Assembly (NCBI RefSeq): GCF_009849585.1
Contig: NZ_VCRN01000004.1
Coordinates: 124,001 to 188,000, forward strand
Reading direction: 5' to 3'
DNA length: 64,000 bases
Source: Bacillus sp. ZZV12-4809
GTDB lineage: Bacteria; Bacillota; Bacilli; Bacillales; Cytobacillaceae
In this document: one piece after another, positions 25,435 through 34,890 of the stretch
Numbering within the stretch: the first letter of the stretch is position 1
Layout: each line of letters opens with the position of its first letter
Position numbers and translations under genes: made by a program
Notes under the pieces: generated by a model
What the model was told of the DNA's origin: nothing
The model's database searches: none
The model's input: the letters and a program-made list of their open reading frames with translations, nothing else

Positions 25435-26625
25435 TTAATTTTCTTTTTCCTGCCTTTTTTTCATGCGATCAATTACATGCTTATGATTGGCAATAATCTC
25501 GATTTTATTATCCTTCTTGGACCAATATACATTTTCAGCGGTTTCTTTCGTTAATTGATTAAACACCCGAAGCTGGTCAAAATAGCCTGTGGCCAGTCTT
25601 GGGGCAGCTTCTTCTATTTGAAGAGGAATCACATCGATTGATGCTGTACCATCTTCCGTCAGGTTATACTGGACCATCGCAGAATCCTTTGTACGGGTCC
25701 ACCCCTGATCAAATACGAAATTGCCTAAGCTGTAAAAGATGATTCCATCTTTGTATACGTCAAACGATTGAAGCACATGGGGATGATGCCCGATGATGAT
25801 GTCAGCCCCGGCATCGACCATTGCTTTCGCCAGCGCTTTCTGGCGGGGAGTGGCTTCCGTGTCATACTCCTGTCCCCAGTGGACATTAACCACAACCAAA
25901 TCGGCATTTCCATGGTCTTCATTTTTTGCCTTTTCAATCATGTCAAATAACACATCAGGATTTGCGCTCAATAGACCGTTTCGATCTTTTGTCGCAATCG
26001 TCCCCTCCACAAATGCGTCGGTGAAACCAAGCGTTGCCACACGAACACCATTTACATCCTGATAGTTGATATGCTCTTTGGCTTCTTTGCGGTTTTCTCC
26101 TCCGCCAACATACTCCATATTGTAGCGGTCAAACACATCCAGGGTGTCGCGAAGTCCTTCTTCCCCATAATCCATCAAGTGGTTATTGGCAAGGTTCATG
26201 ACCGTAAAGCCTGCATTTTTAACCGCATGGATGGCATCCATATCAGTGCGCAGGTGAATGCTTTTTTCTGCTTTTTCATATTTATTAACATCATCTTTTA
26301 AGATGGGATGCTCAAAATTCCCGCTCACATAATCGGAAGCATCAAAATACGGCTTTACATGACGGAATAAATAATCTGCTCCATGCCTTTTCGTCACTTC
26401 TTCCACATGCCGCCCCATCATTACATCGCCGACCATCGTCATCGTCAGCTTCTGATCTTTCCGCGGCTCTATATCCTTCACTTCATCTGTTCTTCCAATC
26501 CATGTCGAAGCGACCAGGAAGATAACCAGAATAGGTAAAACAACAGCACTATAGCGAAGGTTTTTATACTTCGTTCTTTTGATAAAAATAAGCAGTTTTT
26601 CCTGAAAATTTAAGGTTCGCTTCAT
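25435..26625 (-). CDS. capA: Poly-gamma-glutamate synthesis protein CapA/PgsA
   Basis: 396 residues from ATG 26625 (MKRTLNFQEKLL). A GTG three codons upstream is possible but fits the GGGAAG site less well. There is one membrane anchor near residues 23-42, then an extracellular metallophosphatase-like CapA domain: TMVGDVMMGRHVEE, GNFEHPILKD, LANNHLMDYG, NVHWGQEYDTEATPRQ and GADIIIGHHPHVLQ carry the Asp/His metal ligands. In the PGA complex CapA is required for export or chain transport and works with CapB and CapC. Confidence 0.92.
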   Translation of the reverse strand: MKRTLNFQEKLLIFIKRTKYKNLRYSAVVLPILVIFLVASTWIGRTDEVKDIEPRKDQKLTMTMVGDVMMGRHVEEVTKRHGADYLFRHVKPYFDASDYVSGNFEHPILKDDVNKYEKAEKSIHLRTDMDAIHAVKNAGFTVMNLANNHLMDYGEEGLRDTLDVFDRYNMEYVGGGENRKEAKEHINYQDVNGVRVATLGFTDAFVEGTIATKDRNGLLSANPDVLFDMIEKAKNEDHGNADLVVVNVHWGQEYDTEATPRQKALAKAMVDAGADIIIGHHPHVLQSFDVYKDGIIFYSLGNFVFDQGWTRTKDSAMVQYNLTEDGTASIDVIPLQIEEAAPRLATGYFDQLRVFNQLTKETAENVYWSKKDNKIEIIANHKHVIDRMKKRQEKEN

Positions 26626-26638
26626 TCCATTCACTTCC

Positions 26639-27088
26639 CTAGAACAAGTAGTACACGTTCATGATTCCGAACGTTAAACCGGATAACAGAAGCGTACTGC
26701 CAAGCGTTAATGGCATTCCTTGTTTTTGAATTGTGTTGGCGATTAATCCTGGTACAATGATCCCGATTCCGCGGAATTCAAAGATCTCAAATGGCATGAC
26801 AGGGTAAAAATAATCCAGTATCAGCTTCAGGCAAATCCCGGTTATCAGCATGGCAGCAAATTTTCTTCTGCCATATAAAATCACCCATCGGCCAATGCCG
26901 TGTGTCACAATTAAATAAGTTAAGATACTAATCAATAAGACCACAACCATAAATACGGGCTGGTTAAAAACCAGTGCTAAATATCCAGGCACAACAAGGC
27001 CTGCAGGCAAGACACCTGTTTTTTCTGTAAAAATAAGACTTAGTGTTACCCCCAAAACAAGGGCAACATATAAATCGGCACCAAACAT
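26639..27088 (-). CDS. capC: Poly-gamma-glutamate biosynthesis membrane protein CapC/PgsC
   Basis: 149 residues, about five membrane segments, beginning MFGADLYVALVLGVTLSLIF, the usual start of PgsC/CapC. It forms the integral membrane part of the synthetase with CapB. AGGGGAGGG precedes the ATG. It is 14 bases downstream of capB. Confidence 0.92.
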   Translation of the reverse strand: MFGADLYVALVLGVTLSLIFTEKTGVLPAGLVVPGYLALVFNQPVFMVVVLLISILTYLIVTHGIGRWVILYGRRKFAAMLITGICLKLILDYFYPVMPFEIFEFRGIGIIVPGLIANTIQKQGMPLTLGSTLLLSGLTFGIMNVYYLF

Positions 27089-27102
27089 TTGTATCCCTCC
27101 CC

Positions 27103-28284
27103 TTAACTTGCTTTTCTTTTAATATCCATTCCTTTAATGGCATCGATCAGCGGCTCTGCTGAACCATGAATATTTCCGACCCCATAAACAATTCTGTTTT
27201 CCAAATAAGTCTCAAGTTCAGCCATAATTTCTTCCGTTGTATAATCTTCCAGATCCAAATACACTTTTGTATCCAGCTTGCCTTCCGCATGAGCATCTGT
27301 GATCGGCTCAGTTGTCTGGCCTATGGCCACCACAACCTCTGATTTAATATAAGGAAGAACATCACGTGCAAACTGTTCCGTGCGATCCACCCGGTCTGCA
27401 CGGCAGTTCATGATGACAATTGGTGATTCTGTGCTATACCCCAGCGTGCTCACACGCTCCCAGATTCTTAAAGTAGATGACGCATCATTGGCTGCAAAGC
27501 CATTCACAAAGAAGGACGGATTGGCATTATCGCCAAAACGGGTAATCCTCATTGCCCCGGGGTCAGGATGTGCATTCAGCATTCCCCGGAATGCCGTTTC
27601 TTCATCAATTCCAAGCGCCTCGGCCACAGCCAATGCAAGGGACGCATTATCAGGGAATACCATGTAATCAAATTTACGCAGGAATTCCTCTGTAATTCTG
27701 GAGTTATCCGCTACAATCACTTTCGTGTTCCGTTCCTCTGCAATTTTCCTGAACAGGTCCAGATACTCACTCTCGATTGTAACCAGGTGGCCATTATAAG
27801 GAATGGTTGCTGTAAAAGCTTCCGCCACCTCATCAAGAGTAGGACCCATCACATCCATATGGTCCTCAAGCACATTCACGATAACGCCGATATTGGCCTG
27901 GATCATTTTGTTCTGAAAGGTCAGCTGATAATCCGGCTGTACAGCCATACACTCACAAACAAGCGCTTCAGTTCCGAGTTCAGCCACCTCTTTGACAACC
28001 CGGCGCTGCTCACCGATATTGGGACCTTCCGGCCGGCGCTTAATCGGTTTTTCTTCATCTGTATGCCAGTAGATCATCCGGGCTGAAGTACCCGTGGTTT
28101 TACCGACTGTTTTATATTCCGCCTCTTGAATCACACCAGTGATCAGACGGGTAACAGTCGACTTACCGCGTATACCGTTCACATTTACGCGGACCGGGAT
28201 TGAATCCAGCCTCTTCTGGTGCTTTCGCTGCTCAACAATTCCATAGATTACGAGGAATAACGCACATATTATGATGAGAGCCAT
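27103..28284 (-). CDS. capB: Poly-gamma-glutamate synthase CapB/PgsB
   Basis: 393 residues. An N-terminal membrane helix (3-18) is followed by a Mur-ligase-like ATPase with P-loop NGIRGKSTVTR (Lys41) and the conserved GKTTGTSARMIYWHTDEE and GPNIGEQRRVVKEVAELG segments. It is the amide ligase that adds glutamate to the growing gamma-linked chain, using ATP at the membrane. The gene heads the capB-C-A-D-E-pghP operon. A TATAAT-like -10 is present at 28361-28366 on the minus strand, but no good -35 is evident. Confidence 0.93.
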   Translation of the reverse strand: MALIIICALFLVIYGIVEQRKHQKRLDSIPVRVNVNGIRGKSTVTRLITGVIQEAEYKTVGKTTGTSARMIYWHTDEEKPIKRRPEGPNIGEQRRVVKEVAELGTEALVCECMAVQPDYQLTFQNKMIQANIGVIVNVLEDHMDVMGPTLDEVAEAFTATIPYNGHLVTIESEYLDLFRKIAEERNTKVIVADNSRITEEFLRKFDYMVFPDNASLALAVAEALGIDEETAFRGMLNAHPDPGAMRITRFGDNANPSFFVNGFAANDASSTLRIWERVSTLGYSTESPIVIMNCRADRVDRTEQFARDVLPYIKSEVVVAIGQTTEPITDAHAEGKLDTKVYLDLEDYTTEEIMAELETYLENRIVYGVGNIHGSAEPLIDAIKGMDIKRKAS

Positions 28285-28890
28285 TTGAACAACCTCTCTT
28301 TAGATTTATTTTTAACACTGTACAAGGCTACATGGTTTCAAACCTGTATACAACCCGGAAATTATACTAAAATACTAAATAGGTCTTCTATAACCACTAA
28401 CGACTCTGACGGGGTTTCTAAATCTTTTTGCATTGGTACTTTATTATTAGATAACTATTAAACTTTGTATTTATATGTTTATATTTCTTTAAATGTAAGG
28501 AAACTGGTATCTTAATATAATTTGGGTTTGAAGTATAATTGTGTAATTTGAAGGGTTTTTTAGTTATTATGTAATCCAAAGAAGCCCTGCAGAATCTCTG
28601 CAGGGCTTCCTTAATCGTACTATTTAGCTAAACCGTTCACTTTTTTCATTTTCCCTAGACTGTAAGTATGACTTGGGTTCAGGTAATGGCGCTTCCCCAA
28701 TCCATTTGTTTATATATAATTTTCCTTTGACCTATCACCCATACCCTCCATATAATTGTCTTTGTATATACATAGGATTAATGGCCCCAATTAAAATCAG
28801 AGGGTTTTGCTATCAGGTCTTTCTTTGTCCGAAAGAATGCAAAAATTCCAACTTCACTTTCAATTTGTTATCAAAAGAAAGGAGATGCTA
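28285..28890. other. 606-base divergent intergenic region
   Basis: AT-rich. It holds the cap promoter area (candidate -10 at 28361-28366, minus strand), a perfect 12-bp hairpin at 28581-28609 (GAAGCCCTGCAG / CTGCAGGGCTTC) with no following T run on the plus strand and only TTT on the minus strand, and the leader of the P-loop kinase gene. A plus-strand open frame (28673-28891) has no ribosome site and is not considered coding. The lone hairpin may be the remnant end of a lost gene or a small RNA terminator. Confidence 0.45.
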
Positions 28891-29415
28891 ATGAATACAA
28901 CCAAAGAAAAAACCGTTTATTTGATTTCAGGCCCCTGTGGAGTCGGTAAATCCACCCTTGCCAAACTGCTGGCTCAAAACATACAAAAAAGTGCTCTTAT
29001 CAAAGGAGATGACTACTTATCCATGTACGGAGAAGGGTCTGAACCACCTTGGGCTGAGATGTTAGCCATCATGTGGAAAAATATCCTCTCGACCACACAA
29101 ATACTTATTCAGCACGACTACAGTGTTATTATCGATACGGTTGTTGAAGATGAGCTGGAATGGTTTTGTAAACATTTTGCCCATCAGAATCTCCATATTA
29201 AATATGCAGTTTTACGAGCGGATGAAAACAAGTTAATCGAACGCTTAAAAAAACGGGGAGATCCACAGTTAATAGACCGTTCCCTCTTTTTGCTGGAACA
29301 GCTGGAAAACACACCGGTTAATACGCCATATCTTTATGATACTTCACATAAAAAGCCAGCTGAAATCGTAAAGGATATTATTAACCTTTCACAATTTAAC
29401 TTGGTCACTCAATAG
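28891..29415 (+). CDS. P-loop kinase-like nucleotide-binding protein
   Basis: 174 residues from ATG 28891, chosen because AAAGGAG lies 7 bases upstream; a longer frame to 28807 has no such site. Walker A is GPCGVGKST at about residues 13-21. A KGDDYLSM segment follows at about 38-45, as in Zeta/APSK-like small-molecule kinases, and then VIIDTVVEDELEWF and a lid-like RLKKRGDPQLIDRS. It probably phosphorylates a small metabolite, sugar or nucleotide derivative, and the substrate cannot be named. It is 45 bases before the Nudix gene and probably co-transcribed. It is cytoplasmic. Confidence 0.75.
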   Translation: MNTTKEKTVYLISGPCGVGKSTLAKLLAQNIQKSALIKGDDYLSMYGEGSEPPWAEMLAIMWKNILSTTQILIQHDYSVIIDTVVEDELEWFCKHFAHQNLHIKYAVLRADENKLIERLKKRGDPQLIDRSLFLLEQLENTPVNTPYLYDTSHKKPAEIVKDIINLSQFNLVTQ

Positions 29416-29460
29416 CAGTTCATAAGAGATTTCACTTAAAGAAGGGTGGAGCTGATTGTA

Positions 29461-29997
29461 TTGGAATGGAAAATTAATCAAACCAGAACAGAACAAGTAT
29501 CCCGATTTGAAATAATAGAAGAATCGGTTACCTTGCCAAATGATACAGAATTCGATTTTTCTTATATTAACTTTGCCAAAGGTGTCTGTATTTTGCCGAT
29601 TACTGATGATAGGAAGATTCTTTGTATCCGCCAATATCGTCATGCGGTAAAACAATGGCAATGGGAATTGCCTGCAGGAATGATTGACAATGAAAAGGAC
29701 GATCCTCTTTTGACTGCAAAAAAAGAGTTAGAGGAGGAAACCGGTTATCAGGCACAGAAATGGATTCCATTTGGAAGCTTTTATCCATCACCTGGCTCAA
29801 CTTCGGAAGAAATCTACCTATTTGCTGCCACTGGCCTTAAGGAAACCGAGCAAAGGCTGGAACCAACTGAGTTCATTGATTTATATGCACTTGAAGCAAC
29901 TGAACTATATGATTTAATCAATAAAGGAGAATTTCAGCATGGTGCCGGAATGGCTGCCATTTTAAGATACTTAGTAAAGAAGGAATCACTTCTCTGA
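29461..29997 (+). CDS. Nudix hydrolase, ADP-ribose pyrophosphatase-like
   Basis: 178 residues from TTG 29461, placed 9 bases after GGTGGAG; a GTG at 29446 overlaps that site. The Nudix box is AGMIDNEKDDPLLTAKKEL followed by EEETGY. It has the catalytic EExG core, but Lys replaces the usual Arg, Asp replaces the first Glu, and one residue is inserted before it. LCIRQYRHAVKQWQWELPAG and FYPSPGSTSEEIYLFAA resemble NudF-type ADP-ribose pyrophosphatases. Such enzymes clear nucleoside diphosphate sugars. The substrate is unproven. It follows the P-loop kinase gene. Confidence 0.82.
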   Translation: MEWKINQTRTEQVSRFEIIEESVTLPNDTEFDFSYINFAKGVCILPITDDRKILCIRQYRHAVKQWQWELPAGMIDNEKDDPLLTAKKELEEETGYQAQKWIPFGSFYPSPGSTSEEIYLFAATGLKETEQRLEPTEFIDLYALEATELYDLINKGEFQHGAGMAAILRYLVKKESLL

Positions 29998-30160
29998 ACA
30001 TGTATCTGTTCCACCCGCGGAAACCTAAGAACTCCTTCAGCTTAAGCTTTTTTCAGCTTCGAGGAAATCTATTATTTTTCGGGAAATAAAATGTTTATTC
30101 GCCAATTTTCTTCCTGATTAGGCAACAGATATCGCCCGGCGGTCTTATTTCACTAAAACA

Positions 30161-30191
30161 AAAAACCTTGCCGCTAATCAGCAAGGTTTTT
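30161..30191. terminator. Bidirectional terminator between the Nudix gene and manA
   Basis: AAAAACCTTGC / GCAAGGTTTTT stem with a 9-base loop, with T runs on both strands. It ends the long mannoside operon on the minus strand. Confidence 0.88.
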
Positions 30192-30206
30192 CTTATTATT
30201 GAAGTC

Positions 30207-31148
30207 TTATGGATGTGAAACGATAAGCTCACATTCTCCGCTTACTGTAAATTCCCCCATACCCACTGGTAAAATAACATGGCTGCCCTTTTTAAATGAG
30301 TAGCTTTCCCCATTATGAGTGAGAGAGCCTTCTCCTTTAATGACACTCAAAAGCAGGTATTTGTCTTCAAAATTAAATGCTGCGGACCCTTTAACATCCC
30401 ATTTATAAACAGAGAAGAATTCAGATTGTACAAACGCTGTAATCTCAGCATCATCCCTCTTCTCTACCTTGGGAACACTCTTGGAATCCTGGTGCGGGAC
30501 AGCTGTAACATCAATTGCCTTATCCAGGTGAAGGTCACGCAAGTTCCCTTGATCATCTCTCCGGTCATAGTCATAAACACGGTAGGTGGTATCAGAGCTT
30601 TGCTGTGTTTCTAGTACTAGTGTCCCTTCACACAAGGCATGAATAGTTCCGCTTGGCACATAGAAAAAGTCACCCGGCTTGATTTTCACTCGGCGAAGAA
30701 GTTCATTCCAATTCCCTTCTTCTATCTGCTCCACCAGTTCTTCTTTTGTATTGGCGTTATGGCCGAAAATCATGTCTGCATCTTCTTTACAATCAATGAT
30801 ATACCAGCACTCCGTCTTTCCCAGCTCTCCATTTTCATTAGCCATTGCATAGGTGTCATCAGGATGCACCTGAACGGACAGATCCATATTGGCATCGAGG
30901 ATCTTTGTTAATAGCGGAAATACTTCTCCTTGGGGATTTCCAAAAATTTCAGGGCTCTCTTTCCAAAGCTTATCGAGGGTTTTCCCTGCAAATGGACCAT
31001 TCTCGACTTCAGATGGCCCATTAGGATGAGCAGATATTGCCCAGCATTCACCCGTTTTATCACTTGGAAGGCTATAGCCAAATTCCTTTAATGCTGTTCC
31101 TCCCCAAATTCTTTCTTTAAATACCGGCTTTAAAAATAGTGGTTTCAC
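30207..31148 (-). CDS. manA: Mannose-6-phosphate isomerase, class I
   Basis: 313 residues from a GTG at 31148. That start puts GGAGGA 7 bases upstream and begins MKPLFLKPVFKERIWGG as in B. subtilis ManA; an ATG at 31163 would contain the ribosome site. It is a cupin-type zinc enzyme. Ligands are in SVQVHPDD, KTECWYII and SGTIHALCEGT, and VYDYDRRDDQG lies near the active site. It interconverts mannose-6-P and fructose-6-P in the cytoplasm. As the last gene of the mannoside operon it is the exit to glycolysis for all mannose phosphates made by this island. Confidence 0.95.
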   Translation of the reverse strand: MKPLFLKPVFKERIWGGTALKEFGYSLPSDKTGECWAISAHPNGPSEVENGPFAGKTLDKLWKESPEIFGNPQGEVFPLLTKILDANMDLSVQVHPDDTYAMANENGELGKTECWYIIDCKEDADMIFGHNANTKEELVEQIEEGNWNELLRRVKIKPGDFFYVPSGTIHALCEGTLVLETQQSSDTTYRVYDYDRRDDQGNLRDLHLDKAIDVTAVPHQDSKSVPKVEKRDDAEITAFVQSEFFSVYKWDVKGSAAFNFEDKYLLLSVIKGEGSLTHNGESYSFKKGSHVILPVGMGEFTVSGECELIVSHP

Positions 31149-31170
31149 AGTTGTTTCCTCCATATTTAAA

Positions 31171-32037
31171 TTAGTTTTGTTCTATTAACGCACGTTTAGC
31201 AAGCAATAGGGAGCCAGTAATGCCGGCCCGATCTCCTAATCCAGGGCTTACAATATAGTCCGATAGCTCAGGCAGTGATACATACTCCTTCAACAGCTCC
31301 GGCAAATATTTATAGATCGATGAAAACACTTGAGATTGATTCATGACACCGCCGCCAAGGATAATCTTCTTCGGTGAGAGAATTAAGATATATTGCATGA
31401 GTGCTTGTGCGATATAGTATCCTTCCAAATCCCAGACTTCTTTCCGGTCTGCCAAGTTCACCCCTTTATCTCCCCAGCGCTCTTCAATGGCTGGACCCGC
31501 AGCCAGCCCCTCCAGGCAATCGGCATGGTATGGACATTTCCCATTATACGCATCATTTGGATGACGCCGGACTAGAATATGACCCATTTCAGGATGTGAG
31601 TGACCTTGCAGCAGATTCCCCTGAACAACCGCCCCAGCACCGATACCTGTTCCTACAGTTATATATAAGCAGCTATCCAGACCCTTTGCTGCACCAAGGG
31701 TTGCTTCGCCTAATGCAGCAGCATTTACATCTGTATTAAAACCTGCAGGTACCCCAAATGCCTCTTTTATTACTTGCAAGAAAGGATAATTTCTCCATTC
31801 CATTTTAGGGGTAGAGGTAATGCAGCCATAGGTCTGGCTATCCGGATTTACATCGATCGGTCCGAACGAACCAATACCAATGGATTCTATATCAAATTGC
31901 TTAAAGAACTCAATAACCCTTGTCATGGTTTCTTCCGGAACTGTAGTAGGTATTTGAATGGAATGCTCAATAACACCCGTTTCATCCCCCACAGCACAAA
32001 CAAATTTCGTCCCCCCGGCTTCTATTGCTCCCAGCAT
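31171..32037 (-). CDS. ROK family fructokinase/mannose kinase
   Basis: 288 residues from ATG 32037, supported by GGGAGG 10 bases upstream. The phosphate-binding motif is LGAIEAGGTKFVCAVG at residues 2-17, with VGTGIGAGAVV in the middle. The ROK zinc site is H-x(n)-C-x2-H-x4-C in HPEMGH..GKCPYHADCLEG, typical of the ScrK/GmuE fructokinase group. GmuE-type enzymes in glucomannan operons are thought to phosphorylate free mannose or fructose. Here it would trap mannose released by the beta-mannosidase as mannose-6-P for ManA, encoded 22 bases downstream. The frame stays open for 57 codons upstream (see findings). Confidence 0.88.
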   Translation of the reverse strand: MLGAIEAGGTKFVCAVGDETGVIEHSIQIPTTVPEETMTRVIEFFKQFDIESIGIGSFGPIDVNPDSQTYGCITSTPKMEWRNYPFLQVIKEAFGVPAGFNTDVNAAALGEATLGAAKGLDSCLYITVGTGIGAGAVVQGNLLQGHSHPEMGHILVRRHPNDAYNGKCPYHADCLEGLAAGPAIEERWGDKGVNLADRKEVWDLEGYYIAQALMQYILILSPKKIILGGGVMNQSQVFSSIYKYLPELLKEYVSLPELSDYIVSPGLGDRAGITGSLLLAKRALIEQN

Positions 32038-32269
32038 ATCGACCATTCCTCCCAATAAAAAATGAATTTCCCTGTTATCATTTGAGCTCGCTATTACCTT
32101 CGGCTTTCTCCAAATGAAATAAAGTGTCGGTACCATTATGACATAGACTATAGGAAAAATACTAAAGGATATAGGTAAAAGCTGTTCAAGATTATAGTAG
32201 TTTTTCATGCCTAAAAACAGAAAGACACCGATAATTCTTCCATCCCCGGGCAGATCTTCAGCGACTAAG

Positions 32270-34798
32270 CTAAAACTTCTCTGTTATATCTGTTTTGTCA
32301 CTATTAATAGCCGTAACTTTCAACGTATTCCATGGAATTTCCATTCCTTCAGCCTGACTTACTTTAACAGTCTTTACCTGGTTCGGCAGCAGATCAAAAA
32401 AGTTATCATCCATAACAAGCTGCTGTGCATCCATTTCAATTGTAACCATGCGAGCCAAATGATCTGTTGAAAGAGTCAGCTCATTGTTTTCTTTATTGTA
32501 TTCAACTATTATGTTTACATCAGGCAAGTTTAAATCCTTTTGATCACAGAAGTAATAAGTATTTTCGCAGGTCCTATTCTTTTTAGAACGGAGGATCATT
32601 ACGGCCTCCTCCGGCAAAAGCCCTCCCAAAGCCTCTTTTTCTCCAATCGTATCCAAATGATAGGATATATTCTCCGATATAGAGACGCTCCATTGCTTCG
32701 AAAACACCTCTTCACCATTCAAGCGATACACGGCAATCTCAATTTGGTCGTCGTAAATCTCCAGACGGTCGTTGACAACCCAGATTTTTAAGTCCTTTCC
32801 CCGGTCATGGTCAATCGTTAATAGAGTAGGATTGAAAAATTTCTTCGCATAATGGTATGAAGCTTTTGGCAGGAGATAATAATCAATGACTGACCAGCTT
32901 GTGCCAGGCCAGCAATCATTTAGCTGCCAAAATAACGCCCCGCTTGTCTTTGGTTTATTCCGGCGATAGTGTTCAATACCATATTTTAACCCTTCCGCCT
33001 GGGTCAGCATGGAATAAGAAATATACTCATCAAGATCCTTAGGAACTCCAGTGTATCCCTCCATCAAAAGCATACCTTTTGGATGGTGTATATCTTTATT
33101 CCTGTATGCCATCTCTTCACTGCCCCAAAAGAATTGGTCCTTAGGGATATTGCGCTCAAGCGTATAGCGGTTGGACGAAGCATGCATTCCAAATTCACTG
33201 GCAAAGGCTGTCGTATCTTTCTTGAAGTTTCTAAATGACAGTCCTTCAACACTATAATCCACGCTCTGCGGCTCCCCAAAGGTTCTGGGCTCAATATTCC
33301 CGTGCCAAACCTGCCAATTATGGCTATCCCCCTGCTCCCTGGAGTTGTGGTCATTTCCGCCAAAAGGAGAGCTCGGCCAGAACAAGCGAGTGGGATCCAG
33401 CTCTTCCAAAAGTTCAGGCATTAGTTCATGATAGATTTTTTCCCCGTAAAAAGGGTCTTTAATTTCACCAGAAGAAAACAATGCTTCATAAAGCCAGTCA
33501 TTTTCATTATTTCCGCACCATAAGGCCAAACAAGGGTGATTCCTCAGGCGTTTGACGACATGTGTAATTTCATTTCTGACATTGAGCATAAAGTTCTGGT
33601 TGTAATCCGGATATAGAGCACAGGAAAACATGAAATCCTGCCAGACTAGGATACCAAGACGGTTACATTCTTCATAAAAAACATCTCTTTCATAGATGCC
33701 GCCGCCCCACACCCTAAGCATGTTCATATTGGCGTCTTTTGAGAGCTTAAGCAAATGTTTATAGCGCGAATCCGGAACTGATGCTATGAAGCTATCAATC
33801 GGAATCCAATTGGCTCCTTTAGCAAAAACCTTCTTGCCATTCAAAACAAATGTAAAGCAATGATTCCCCATTTCATCCTTTTGAAGGACTTCAATCGTTC
33901 GAATACCAATATTCTCCGCCCTATCATCAATCTTTTGATGATCTGCATATAATTCAATATTTAAATGGTATAGGTGTGGAGTCCCGATATCATGGGTCCA
34001 CCATAGCTTTGGGTTCTCAACTTCAAACACAGCAATAGCCTTTTTGCCCTTCAGCTCTGCTCTGCTGGTAAACCGGTCTTCTTCACCATATGATAACTCC
34101 ATCTCAATATGTAAATCTGTTTCTTTACTATATGTTTCGATGTCCACCTCAACTTCAACGAGTGCTTTATCTTCCAGAATAGAGCATGTCTTTGCAAAAA
34201 CAGAGCCAATTTTGCCATACTTCCTTTTCTTTAAATGGACATCTTTCCAAATCCCTGCTGTAACAAGCCGAGGCCCCCAGTCCCAGCCAAAATGGCTTTG
34301 TGCTTTCCTAGTCCATATCCGTTCTTTGCTGTATCCTGACCAATAATATTGAACTTTCTCTTTTACATGCTTGTGAATCGGGTCAAATTTTACTGCAAGA
34401 ACATTTTTGCCCTTTCTTAACTCCCTTGTCACTTCAAAAGTATGACTAATAAACATATTGTCTGTTGAGCCAAGCTCGACGCCGTTCAAGTAAACCGTTG
34501 CGTATGTATCAAGCCCCTCAAAAACCAATTCATACTTTTCTTCTTTATTCTCTAGTCCATTAAAATCAAAAGCCTTACGGTACCACCATACCTTTTCCTC
34601 TACCCACTGGCATTTCAAATCATTATGTCCATAAAAGGGATCGTCGATCAGTTTCCGGTCAATTAAGGCTGAATGAACATCGCCAGGAACAGAGGCAGTC
34701 ATCCAGAAGTAATCAATATATTCTGGAGAGGCCACTTCTAAATCCCTCACTGCCCCAACATCAAAATGCTGAATTTTCCAATTGTTGTTTAACTTCAT
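32270..34798 (-). CDS. Glycoside hydrolase family 2 beta-mannosidase
   Basis: 842 residues from ATG 34798, with GGGAAGG 10 bases upstream; an ATG eight codons earlier overlaps that site. There is no signal peptide, so it acts on imported sugars. A jelly-roll sugar-binding domain (about 1-190, with YWSGYSKERIWTRKAQSHFGWDWGP), an Ig-like domain and a TIM barrel are visible. The acid/base is Glu432 in WCGNNEND and the nucleophile Glu535 in AFASEFGMH. The length is normal for bacterial GH2 mannosidases. It removes terminal beta-mannose from oligosaccharides. It sits between the GH130 and ROK kinase genes in the operon. Confidence 0.93.
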   Translation of the reverse strand: MKLNNNWKIQHFDVGAVRDLEVASPEYIDYFWMTASVPGDVHSALIDRKLIDDPFYGHNDLKCQWVEEKVWWYRKAFDFNGLENKEEKYELVFEGLDTYATVYLNGVELGSTDNMFISHTFEVTRELRKGKNVLAVKFDPIHKHVKEKVQYYWSGYSKERIWTRKAQSHFGWDWGPRLVTAGIWKDVHLKKRKYGKIGSVFAKTCSILEDKALVEVEVDIETYSKETDLHIEMELSYGEEDRFTSRAELKGKKAIAVFEVENPKLWWTHDIGTPHLYHLNIELYADHQKIDDRAENIGIRTIEVLQKDEMGNHCFTFVLNGKKVFAKGANWIPIDSFIASVPDSRYKHLLKLSKDANMNMLRVWGGGIYERDVFYEECNRLGILVWQDFMFSCALYPDYNQNFMLNVRNEITHVVKRLRNHPCLALWCGNNENDWLYEALFSSGEIKDPFYGEKIYHELMPELLEELDPTRLFWPSSPFGGNDHNSREQGDSHNWQVWHGNIEPRTFGEPQSVDYSVEGLSFRNFKKDTTAFASEFGMHASSNRYTLERNIPKDQFFWGSEEMAYRNKDIHHPKGMLLMEGYTGVPKDLDEYISYSMLTQAEGLKYGIEHYRRNKPKTSGALFWQLNDCWPGTSWSVIDYYLLPKASYHYAKKFFNPTLLTIDHDRGKDLKIWVVNDRLEIYDDQIEIAVYRLNGEEVFSKQWSVSISENISYHLDTIGEKEALGGLLPEEAVMILRSKKNRTCENTYYFCDQKDLNLPDVNIIVEYNKENNELTLSTDHLARMVTIEMDAQQLVMDDNFFDLLPNQVKTVKVSQAEGMEIPWNTLKVTAINSDKTDITEKF

Positions 34799-34890
34799 AG
34801 AAATATAACCTTCCCATTTCATTTTGGAATTGCCATCTTAATAGATAAAAGGCCAAAATCAACTATTTGATTTTGGCACTCCTATTTCAA

